24,206 bases of DNA from positions 125,202 through 149,407 of the forward strand of contig DBXY01000017.1 of the NCBI GenBank assembly GCA_002309765.1. The letters are read 5' to 3'. Each line of letters starts with the position of its first letter. The stretch's first letter is position 1. The DNA is from Verrucomicrobia bacterium UBA1200. GTDB taxonomy: Bacteria > Verrucomicrobiota > Kiritimatiellia > RFP12 > UBA1067. A program made the position numbers and the translations under genes. This document shows positions 14,295-20,402 of the stretch, in pieces. The notes under the pieces are model-generated. The model was given only the letters and a program-made list of their open reading frames with translations, ran no database searches and was not told the origin of the DNA.

Positions 14295-14333
14295 CGCAAC
14301 CCCCTTGATTTTTTGCTGGTAATGTGGTATCCT
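14295..14333 (+). promoter_or_regulatory. Sigma-70-type promoter, copy 2 of a repeated promoter
   Basis: TTGATT (14305-14310) and TATCCT (14328-14333) have a 17-base spacer. The first 29 bases match copy 1 (13292-13320) with one difference. The -10 boxes differ (TAACAT against TATCCT), so strength may differ. The predicted transcript start near 14340 supports translation of the next gene from 14396. Confidence 0.65.
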
Positions 14334-14395
14334 ATAAAACATTGGGGCGCGAGAAAACCGCGTATGTTAAATGCACTGTAAAAAAGGATGTAATA

Positions 14396-15166
14396 ATGAA
14401 AACGTGTAAAGAAACAGCCGTTCCGAATGGGGAATTCGGGAAACATGACAATGTGTTAATCCTTATAGGAGGTACAGATTCGGACAGGGATTGGGCCGCG
14501 AGGATAATGGGTTTTCAGGGAACAACGCTTACTTTTGAGCAGTTTAGGGAACGAGTTCAGCGAAACCGTGACTATATGCTCAAGATGCATTGGCCGTTCT
14601 ATTCGAGATATAGCCGTTTTCTGAAGACAATGGACTTGGAAAATCCCGAAGATATGAAAGTTCTGCACGAGTTCTGCGAAAAGCTTAACCTTGACGAAGC
14701 TGGCAAGTGCCAGTTCTTTGACAATATGAAGTTGTTTGCCTCGAAACCCAATACCATAATCAATGCCACCGTGGAGAATATAAAGGATTTCCGTCTTGGA
14801 AGTATACTAATAGAGTATTCCGTGTTCTGCACCCACGTCGGATGGATTCTTGACGACTGTTCGCCGGAAAGTCTTAAAATGCCACTGGAGAAGTCCAATT
14901 CCTTGACCGAACCTGAATATTCGGACGAGGGTTGTCCCTTTGGAGAGATACTGGATGGGGACATCTGGTTTTTCTTTCCCCGTGGCGGAAATGATGGTGA
15001 ATGCGAGAATGCCGCCATTGGCGCTGTCCGAATCAAGGAGTCCGAACAACCGATGCCTGACAGCAAGACCATCATGTGCATGAAGATAAATGAGTTTGAC
15101 GCGGACGACCAGTTGATTCCCGGCGACCAGCATACCCTTGGGGACATGATTGGTGGATGCGAATAA
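14396..15166 (+). CDS. Hypothetical 256-residue protein
   Basis: This soluble protein begins MKTCKETAVPNGEFGKHDNV. The first part (VLILIGGTDSDRDWAARIMG) has the look of a beta strand followed by a GGTDSD turn, as in Rossmann-like nucleotide-binding folds, but no family is recognised. The last third contains GCPFGEILDGDIWFFFPRGG and the tail GDQHTLGDMIGGCE. I chose the ATG at 14396 because AAAAAGGA precedes it and the promoter's -10 box at 14328 lies downstream of the earliest in-frame start (14324). The 3' tail with its downstream flank is duplicated at 13711-13803. Confidence 0.7.
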   Translation: MKTCKETAVPNGEFGKHDNVLILIGGTDSDRDWAARIMGFQGTTLTFEQFRERVQRNRDYMLKMHWPFYSRYSRFLKTMDLENPEDMKVLHEFCEKLNLDEAGKCQFFDNMKLFASKPNTIINATVENIKDFRLGSILIEYSVFCTHVGWILDDCSPESLKMPLEKSNSLTEPEYSDEGCPFGEILDGDIWFFFPRGGNDGECENAAIGAVRIKESEQPMPDSKTIMCMKINEFDADDQLIPGDQHTLGDMIGGCE

Positions 15167-15212
15167 TCAAACGGATCATGTTTCCACAACGAAAACCAAG
15201 GAGAATCAAGGA
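15120..15212 (+). repeat. 93-bp direct repeat, copy 2
   Basis: This is the second copy of the repeat at 13711-13803, with 92 of 93 positions identical. Here it is the natural 3' end of the 256-residue gene plus its flank, so this is probably the source copy or at least the intact context. Confidence 0.95.
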
Positions 15213-15214
15213 GA

Positions 15215-15344
15215 ATGAAAGTGAGCGAAAAGGATATGAGGTGCATAGTGGCCGAATGTCTCACATGACTCTCGCGGACTCATGGCCGAAAAGGCTACGC
15301 TTGAAGCCGAAAACGAGGCGAAGCACGAAAGGGACAGACAATGA
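15215..15344 (+). pseudogene. Small gene, probably frameshifted
   Basis: An ATG at 15215 preceded by AAGGAG reads MKVSEKDMRCIVAECLT and stops at 15268. A second frame, in a different phase, reads MAEKATLEAENEAKHERDRQ from 15282 and ends at 15344. Its stop overlaps the next gene's ATG in an ATGA junction like those of genes further down. One indel near 15260 would join the parts into a gene of about 42 residues with a charged helical end. Either it is a broken gene or the 20-residue second part alone is translated. Confidence 0.35.
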
Positions 15345-15892
15345 ACGATAAACTGATTGAGACTATTGGCGGCTATAGTTGGCCGTACATCATCAAAGAC
15401 GACGGAACGACCGAAATCACCGGCAATCCCTCACCCAAGCCAGAAGGCGAACTGTCTATACCCGAGAAACTCGGCGGACGCATTGTGACGCGTATCGGAG
15501 ACGAGGCGTTCGCCGACTGCGAGGAGTTGACGAACGTGACGATTCCTGGCGGCGTGACGAGCATCGGGGAAGAGGCGTTTGCGCGTTGCCGGTGGCTTAA
15601 GGACGTGGCGCTTCCCTTCGGCGTGACGACGATAGAGGAATATGCGTTCTTCTGCTGCAGTGGTCTGAAGGCCGTTACGATTCCCAGCAGCGTGGCAGTC
15701 ATCGGCCGACATGCGTTCCGCGATTGCCTCGGGCTTACTGTGACGATGGAAAACGGCGTGACGAGCATTAAACCGACTGCGTTGACGGTGCGGGTATCCA
15801 CTGGCGATGCCGAACGGGTACGGAAACTGCTCGCGGACGCGGAAGTGGATACCTCAAACCTCACTATCAAAGAAAACAAGGAGATTTCATGA
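15341..15892 (+). CDS. BspA-type leucine-rich-repeat (LRR_5) protein, cytosolic
   Basis: This 183-residue protein has about four BspA-like repeats of 23 residues with the pattern L..V.IP..V..IG..AF..C: EELTNVTIPGGVTSIGEEAF, WLKDVALPFGVTTIEEYAF and GLKAVTIPSSVAVIGRHAF are complete, with a partial first one (IVTRIGDEAFADC). Such repeats form a solenoid used in protein binding. Most BspA-like proteins are exported; this one lacks a signal peptide and a C-terminal sorting domain, so it is probably intracellular. It starts inside a preceding ATGA junction and overlaps the next gene by ATGA, with AAGGAG within its own last codons. Confidence 0.85.
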   Translation: MNDKLIETIGGYSWPYIIKDDGTTEITGNPSPKPEGELSIPEKLGGRIVTRIGDEAFADCEELTNVTIPGGVTSIGEEAFARCRWLKDVALPFGVTTIEEYAFFCCSGLKAVTIPSSVAVIGRHAFRDCLGLTVTMENGVTSIKPTALTVRVSTGDAERVRKLLADAEVDTSNLTIKENKEIS

Positions 15893-16074
15893 GCAATAAG
15901 AAAAGCAAAGAGCGGATTGACGAGTCCGAGATTGATTGGAGCGGGTTTGGCGAATTGGTATGGAAGTCATATCAAGAACGACTTAAAGAAGGTATACCCC
16001 CGGAATTTCAGATAAGGCGCACAACAGCAGAATTCAAGGAATACATACACAAGAGCATAATGGAGAGAAGATGA
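15889..16074 (+). CDS. Small protein with SKERIDESEIDWSGFG N-terminus, type 1
   Basis: This 61-residue protein begins MSNKKSKERIDESEIDWSGF and continues with an unrelated C-terminus (WKSYQERLKEGIPPEFQIRR...). The first 20 residues are shared, almost base for base, with the protein at 18388. It is chained by ATGA overlaps to the LRR gene before it and the SLOG gene after it, with AAGGAG before the start. The shape suggests a short acidic adaptor or antitoxin-like peptide, but no function is recognised. Confidence 0.65.
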   Translation: MSNKKSKERIDESEIDWSGFGELVWKSYQERLKEGIPPEFQIRRTTAEFKEYIHKSIMERR

Positions 16075-16694
16075 GAAAGAGTCTTAACACGCGGCCGTGG
16101 CGAATCATCAGCGGCGGGCAGACAGGTGTTGACCGCGCGGCGCTCGTTGCCGCGATGTCATTCAGCATTCCGTTTGGCGGATGGGTGCCGAAAGGGCGTA
16201 TGGCCGAGGACGGTGTAGTGCCGGAGGGCTTCTACGGCATGCAGGAGAGCGGGGGTGGTTATCGTGAACGGACGAGGGCCAATGTGCGCAGCGGGGACGC
16301 AACGCTGATACTCTCCGATAAATTCCCGCTTTCCGGCGGGACTGCATACACGGCGGAAGTCGCCGCCAAATTGGACAAGCCATGCAAAGTTGTTGACCTA
16401 AATGCGGATGATGCTGCCGAACAGATTCGCGATTGGATGCTATCTCTCGAAAATAGCGTCCCGAACGAGAATAGTAATCCGAAAACGTGTCCGGGGATTG
16501 TGGTACTGAACATTGCCGGACCGCGAGAGTCCGGTTCTCCCGGCATATTCGCAAAGGCAAAGGCGGTTCTCATGGAAGTATTCGCCTCGTTCCGCAAATG
16601 GTCTGGCGGGGACCTCTACTCAATTGATGATGACGGCAGCCTCGTCGCGTGGATGGATGCGGAGTTTGTTGCGGAACTGGAGGGTGATGTATAA
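16071..16694 (+). CDS. YpsA/molybdenum-cofactor-carrier-like SLOG protein
   Basis: This 207-residue protein matches the putative molybdenum carrier family (SLOG superfamily, cpYpsA type): IISGGQTGVDRAAL (12-25), GGWVPKGRMAEDG, a YRERTRANV element and SDATLI-like DATLILSD. A typical family C-terminus follows (VLNIAGPRESGSPGIFAKAK). The SLOG fold binds nucleotides or nucleotide-like ligands; in plants a homologue carries Moco, and in bacterial accessory regions these proteins are thought to sense or process nucleotides. No molybdenum enzymes are in the window, so a signalling role is as likely. It overlaps the upstream gene by ATGA. Confidence 0.8.
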   Translation: MRKSLNTRPWRIISGGQTGVDRAALVAAMSFSIPFGGWVPKGRMAEDGVVPEGFYGMQESGGGYRERTRANVRSGDATLILSDKFPLSGGTAYTAEVAAKLDKPCKVVDLNADDAAEQIRDWMLSLENSVPNENSNPKTCPGIVVLNIAGPRESGSPGIFAKAKAVLMEVFASFRKWSGGDLYSIDDDGSLVAWMDAEFVAELEGDV

Positions 16695-16739
16695 TTGCGG
16701 GTTTAGACCATAACCCAGAAAGGAAACGAAAGTGTCGTT

Positions 16740-17357
16740 ATGTGGGACAGAATTAAGGAATGGTTATCGGACGGGAGCGGAAAAGTGAGGGGAATCAAGT
16801 ATTTCTCCACAAATGGGACTGACATGCCGAATGGAATCAACATTCAGCGTGGCGGATTCCTTGTTGAGTGCGAAAAGAATGGGAGAAATTTCGTGACAGA
16901 GGGGATCGCGGGTGGCCAATATGGCCTCGCGCATTATCGCGGTGGTGTCATCGTGTTCGCCACCTCCGTCAATTCTGTTGAAATCCCCATGAACACAATC
17001 GTCACCCGGGCAAAGCGGTTATGGCATTCGTTCGTCAATATGGCGCGAAAGGACAAGATGTTGAGCAAGTGCATCGACGGCTACAACAATGACGGCAGCA
17101 ATCAGGACGATTTGATGAGTGCGTTCTCTGCCGGCAATGCGTTCAAAGGGAAGTACAAGGACATTGAAACTGGCAGTGAGTTCGGCGAAAAGTCCTGTAC
17201 TATCGAGATTGGCGGGCTTTCTTCAAGAGGGCTTCTGGACCTTGCTGAGCGAATCGCCAACGAGTTTGGGCAGCAGACTGTTCTCGTGAAGGATTTCAAC
17301 AGCAACAAGTTCTATTTGGTTGAGGGTGCAGGTGTTTCCAATCCCGCTAACGGCTAG
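16740..17357 (+). CDS. Hypothetical 205-residue protein
   Basis: The protein starts MWDRIKEWLSDGSGKVRGIK and has two parts: a beta-rich N-terminal half (GGFLVECEKNGRNFVTEGIA, YGLAHYRGGVIVF) and a C-terminal domain (FKGKYKDIETGSEFGEKSCT...LAERIANEFGQQTVLVKDFN, then KFYLV). From memory, the second half resembles a small domain found in uncharacterised proteins of gut bacteria and phages. No catalytic motif is visible. The Shine-Dalgarno-like AGGAAA lies about 15 bases before the ATG, rather far, so the start is less certain. A short GGGTT...AACCC inverted repeat lies at 16699-16716 in the spacer. Confidence 0.65.
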   Translation: MWDRIKEWLSDGSGKVRGIKYFSTNGTDMPNGINIQRGGFLVECEKNGRNFVTEGIAGGQYGLAHYRGGVIVFATSVNSVEIPMNTIVTRAKRLWHSFVNMARKDKMLSKCIDGYNNDGSNQDDLMSAFSAGNAFKGKYKDIETGSEFGEKSCTIEIGGLSSRGLLDLAERIANEFGQQTVLVKDFNSNKFYLVEGAGVSNPANG

Positions 17358-17424
17358 AACGGATATTCGCAATGGGTACAATCAACGATTTCGTAAAACT
17401 CACTGGAAGGACGGACATTTTACT

Positions 17425-18255
17425 ATGAGCGATATACAATGGCGCGAGGCCGTGCTTGAAGGAAATGCGTTGGACGGTGTTTTCGGCAGATTTAAATGCT
17501 GGTATTCGGCAAAGGATGTCAATGTGGAAATGATCGAACCATATTCTGGCGAAACCGCCGGCATCCATATGCCATACATGGTGCCCGCAACCTATTTAGA
17601 GAATAATCGTTGGCAGAATGCCGCATGGGGGCTTGTGCGCGGCATTCTTGAACGCATCGCGTGGAAACAGGATCATGCCAGCGAAGTGGCGGACAGAATT
17701 CGGGAGCGGGAACGTCGGCTGATGATTGTGGAGAAACATTCTGGTGTCCTCTTGGAAAAGAAACGCAAGTTGAAATCCGAGCGGAAGAACGGTTTTGTCG
17801 CAGCAATCGCATTTCAGGCAGGGCTTAAGCCATTGAACAAGGCATTAGAAGAACTTGACGGAATCGTCTTGCAGGAACGAGAGGAGCGTTGGCTTGGCGG
17901 GGCGATGCGGGGTGTTCTACGATTCAAGTTGCTCTCGCCGTATCCGCCGCGTGAGGCAGACAGGCGGAATGTGCGCATCTATTCACGTCCCAAACGCCGC
18001 GTTATAGGAGACCCGGAGGGTTGGCAGATGCGCTTTGAAGGCACCGTGTCCAAAGTCGATTTGCCGCAGACGGGAATTGGGGTGGAAATGCCGCTTGAAG
18101 TGGATCGCCCGGATCTGTGTACGGTCCATTCGCTTGATGTCGTGAAATTTGCGGAGTATCTACATCAGCTGGACGATGCCAAAGGGCATGTCCTTGATGC
18201 CTGGATCGAAATCGATGGGAACGATTCGGAATGGTGTGTAACGCTTACGCGGTAA
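17425..18255 (+). CDS. Hypothetical 276-residue protein
   Basis: This soluble protein (MSDIQWREAVLEGNALDGVF...) has a charged helical centre (RIRERERRLMIVEKHSGVLL, EKKRKLKSERK) that may form a coiled coil, and a C-terminal beta-rich part. No family is recognised. I chose the ATG at 17425, with GGA 9 bases upstream; an in-frame TTG at 17320 would overlap the previous gene by 38 bases, which is less likely. The stop is followed by a 130-base spacer with no clear gene. Confidence 0.65.
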   Translation: MSDIQWREAVLEGNALDGVFGRFKCWYSAKDVNVEMIEPYSGETAGIHMPYMVPATYLENNRWQNAAWGLVRGILERIAWKQDHASEVADRIRERERRLMIVEKHSGVLLEKKRKLKSERKNGFVAAIAFQAGLKPLNKALEELDGIVLQEREERWLGGAMRGVLRFKLLSPYPPREADRRNVRIYSRPKRRVIGDPEGWQMRFEGTVSKVDLPQTGIGVEMPLEVDRPDLCTVHSLDVVKFAEYLHQLDDAKGHVLDAWIEIDGNDSEWCVTLTR

Positions 18256-18387
18256 GAAAGTGAAATAGGGGAACAGGAATGCAGAACTAGATATGTGTCA
18301 GTGCCAATAGAGAGTATTAGGAAAAAGAGGAAGAGTCTTTCTCTGAAGTCGCAAAAAGAGTACGCAATTCCTGGGGAAGGTGATTCG

Positions 18388-18576
18388 ATGAACAAGAAGA
18401 CAAACAACGAGAAGAGCAAAGAGCGGATAGACGAGTCCGAGATTGATTGGAGTGGTTTTGGGGACACTTGTAATAAATGGTATGAAATCATTCATTCTCT
18501 TAATCTTCCTGATGAGGTGGTTGAAGATGATGATGCATTGGAAGCCATTTTAAGAGAACGGGGGTATGTGAAATGA
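18388..18576 (+). CDS. Small protein with SKERIDESEIDWSGFG N-terminus, type 2
   Basis: This 62-residue protein is MNKKTNNEKSKERIDESEID followed by WSGFGDTCNKWYEIIHSLNL and an acidic C-terminus ending in ILRERGYVK. KSKERIDESEIDWSGFG is identical to the protein at 15889 and nearly identical in DNA, while the C-terminal halves are unrelated. The ATG at 18388 has AAGG 7 bases upstream. It overlaps the esterase gene by ATGA, just as the type-1 copy overlaps the SLOG gene, so both sit as small first partners of an enzyme gene. Confidence 0.65.
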   Translation: MNKKTNNEKSKERIDESEIDWSGFGDTCNKWYEIIHSLNLPDEVVEDDDALEAILRERGYVK

Positions 18577-19202
18577 CTACTGCAAAAAAGGTTATGAAAA
18601 AGATTATGTATCTACATGGGTTCGCGTCGTCTGGCGCGAGCGGAACGGTCGATTTGCTGCGGCGTGAGTTCTGGGAGAGGGCGGCGGAGGACAAGCGTGC
18701 CACCGTTGTGGCGCCGGACATCCCGCTCGACCCGCTGGTTGCCCTGCCGATGCTGAAGGAGCTGGCCGCGCGGGAGGCCCCCGACCTGATTGTCGGCACA
18801 TCGATGGGCGGGTTCTACGCCCAGCAGCTGCATGGCTTTGTGCGCATCTGTGTTAATCCGTCATTCTGGCTGTCGAAGAAGTACGATGTGCTCTACGTCG
18901 GGAAACACAAATGGCTGAATCGGCGCAGGGACGGCGAGACGGAGTTCCACGTCACGAAGGAGACGATTTCGCATTTTCAGGAGCTGGAGGCCCACCAGTT
19001 CGACGGTGTGACGGATGAAGACCGCACACTCTGCCACGGCCTCTTCGGGGATGAGGATACGATCCTCTCCGCGAAGACGCGCCCGCCCTTTGAACAGCAT
19101 TATCCGGGCATGTCTCAGGTGTTTCCGGGCGGCCATCGCATGAACGCGCATGTGGTCACGCACACGCTACTGCCGTACATCAAGGCATTGGATATCTTTT
19201 AA
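18573..19202 (+). CDS. YqiA/YcfP-type alpha/beta hydrolase (esterase)
   Basis: This 209-residue protein has the alpha/beta-hydrolase layout of the YqiA/YcfP family: MYLHGFASS near the N-terminus (oxyanion region), nucleophile elbow GTSMGG with S77, GDEDT with D160 as the likely acid, and PGGHRMN with H188. NPSFW after the nucleophile fits the same family. It is cytosolic with no lid insertion visible; the substrate is unknown, probably a small ester or thioester. Translation is coupled to the small gene before it by ATGA. A second possible start lies seven codons in (MKKIMYLHGF). It is GC-richer than the small gene it follows, so the pair may be a recent joining. Confidence 0.85.
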   Translation: MTTAKKVMKKIMYLHGFASSGASGTVDLLRREFWERAAEDKRATVVAPDIPLDPLVALPMLKELAAREAPDLIVGTSMGGFYAQQLHGFVRICVNPSFWLSKKYDVLYVGKHKWLNRRRDGETEFHVTKETISHFQELEAHQFDGVTDEDRTLCHGLFGDEDTILSAKTRPPFEQHYPGMSQVFPGGHRMNAHVVTHTLLPYIKALDIF

Positions 19203-19229
19203 TGCTAAAGGAGATTTAACCGTGCAGAA

Positions 19230-19276
19230 CATGTAGAACGTGTAGGGAATTTGAGGGAATCCATATGTTCTACATG
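19230..19276. repeat. Inverted repeat CATGTAGAAC / GTTCTACATG
   Basis: Perfect 10-base arms at 19230-19239 and 19267-19276 enclose 27 bases. The left arm overlaps a tandem 9-mer, AGAACATGT AGAACGTGT. It lies in the spacer between the esterase and the Lar-like gene. No T-run follows, so an operator or mRNA structure is as likely as a terminator. Confidence 0.55.
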
Positions 19277-19325
19277 GCTAATAAACGAGGTTTTGGAACT
19301 GGCTCTAGTGTAAAGGGAACTGACG

Positions 19326-19574
19326 ATGAAAACCGAGTTCTTAATTCCTTCGGGAAACAGTATGGAAGAAATTGAGTTATTCAGATTGATATTCAACGCA
19401 GACGAGTCCAGATTGCCATGCCCATTTTGTGGACATGCGCCAGAATTCTGGCCTGATTTAGACTATAAGAGTGTGTACATATCGTGTCCAAATTGTACCT
19501 GTGCGGTTCACGGCGATACCGTCAGGGAATGCTTTGAGCGTTGGAACAGAAGGACTGGAGAAAGCCATGACTGA
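19326..19574 (+). CDS. Lar-like (restriction alleviation family) zinc-ribbon protein
   Basis: This 82-residue protein has the pattern of the Lar family: CPFCG (C32, C35), a second pair CPNC (C54, C57), and a closing WNRR helix at about 73-76. The four cysteines should bind one zinc. Lar of the Rac prophage reduces restriction by EcoKI; most family members lie in phages and prophages and are untested. An N-terminal extension of about 30 residues precedes the ribbon. AAGGGAA precedes the ATG. The next ORF starts within its last codons. An anti-restriction function is only a family-based possibility. Confidence 0.7.
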   Translation: MKTEFLIPSGNSMEEIELFRLIFNADESRLPCPFCGHAPEFWPDLDYKSVYISCPNCTCAVHGDTVRECFERWNRRTGESHD

Positions 19575-19824
19575 CTACATCGATTTCATCGACTCCAATT
19601 CCGTTCGCGAGCATTTGCGGAGGCGGCCGCCGCTGCCGCCCGCGATGCAGTGCATTCTCATCGCGCAGAGCGAGTGCCGTTCGCCGGAGGACAAGCTCGC
19701 GTGCAACGACCTGGACTCCGCCGGGGTAGTCGATTTGTGTGGATTCGTGTCACCTTGCGGTTCACAACGGTCGCGACGGGGCGCGCCCCTCATTGTGGCT
19801 AAACTTTCGCGTGTCGCCATTTGA
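19567..19824 (+). pseudogene. Truncated gene: conserved 5' part joined to intergenic repeat sequence
   Basis: The frame starts MTDYIDFIDSNSVREHLRRR and runs through PPLPPAMQCILIAQSECRSP to about residue 46 (EDKLA). This resembles, from memory, the N-terminus of longer lineage-specific proteins. The sequence then changes to a tail (GVVDLCGFVSPCGSQRSRRG...) that reads like translated noncoding DNA and contains the palindrome at 19778. The start overlaps the Lar-like stop by 8 bases, as for a normal operon gene. I read it as a gene cut by deletion or repeat insertion; an 85-residue product is still possible. Confidence 0.5.
19778..19789. repeat. GC palindrome GGGGCGCGCCCC
   Basis: A perfect 12-base palindrome lies within CGACGGGGCGCGCCCCTC, at the point where the truncated gene's sequence has become noncoding in character. 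It probably belongs to a dispersed intergenic repeat of this lineage; only one copy is in the window. Confidence 0.5.
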
Positions 19825-19881
19825 TTTCTGAACCATAAATGAACCAAAATGTCTATGTGCCAAACCACTAGGAGGAAAAGG

Positions 19882-20361
19882 ATGACACAAGGTTTCGCGC
19901 TGTATCTTTATCCTAACGAGAAGGCAGAGCACTGGTGTGCCGTTCTTGACGCATTGGAATGGAACACGAAGGTGTTCAGTACGCTAGAGCGAAACAAGAG
20001 CGCACCGAAACTGTACAAGGTTTTCTGTGAAATGTTCAAGACGGGAATCTACTTCGACACGATTGAATGGGATAGAACCGCTGTTTTCGTCAGGGATGCG
20101 GTTGAGGGCGAGGTCCTTGGCGATTCCGGTCAGCCGGAAATACGAACGGTGAAGTCCTGGGGGAATGGCGGGAAGAGCGAAGAACAGGTCAAGGCGAAGC
20201 TTATTTCGATGCTCACGACATTCCGGGAGTTGCTGGGGAACAGCGACATCAAGTTGGAGTCAGATGGTATTACCTGCGAGGATGTGAACGAATTGATCGC
20301 GCACATTCAATCCGAGGAGTTGGTGGATAATGGTTGTCGCCCCGACACGGCATGGTGGTGA
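19882..20361 (+). CDS. Hypothetical 159-residue protein
   Basis: This soluble protein (MTQGFALYLYPNEKAEHWCA...) is rich in tryptophan and has a short beta start, a central region with TGIYFDTIEWDRTAVFVRD and a helical C-terminus (EQVKAKLISMLTTFRELLGN). No domain is recognised. The ATG at 19882 has a strong GGAGGAAAAGG directly upstream and is preferred to the in-frame ATG at 19849. It lies 41 bases before the rtcB start and may be co-transcribed with it. Confidence 0.7.
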   Translation: MTQGFALYLYPNEKAEHWCAVLDALEWNTKVFSTLERNKSAPKLYKVFCEMFKTGIYFDTIEWDRTAVFVRDAVEGEVLGDSGQPEIRTVKSWGNGGKSEEQVKAKLISMLTTFRELLGNSDIKLESDGITCEDVNELIAHIQSEELVDNGCRPDTAWW

Positions 20362-20402
20362 AGTCACTTCGGTAGTGTATGGTCGGAAAAGAGGAAAGTG
20401 TA

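Noticed and set aside
13292..15340. Integron-type cassette array
   Set aside because: Same-direction small genes with shared flanks suggested it, but I see no attC-like GTTRRRY/RYYYAAC hairpins and no integrase; the tail repeat is not palindromic.
15157..15351. 64-codon + strand frame overlapping the repeat and the LRR start
   Set aside because: Its first part is the noncoding half of the 93-bp repeat, and it overlaps better supported frames with ribosome-binding sites.
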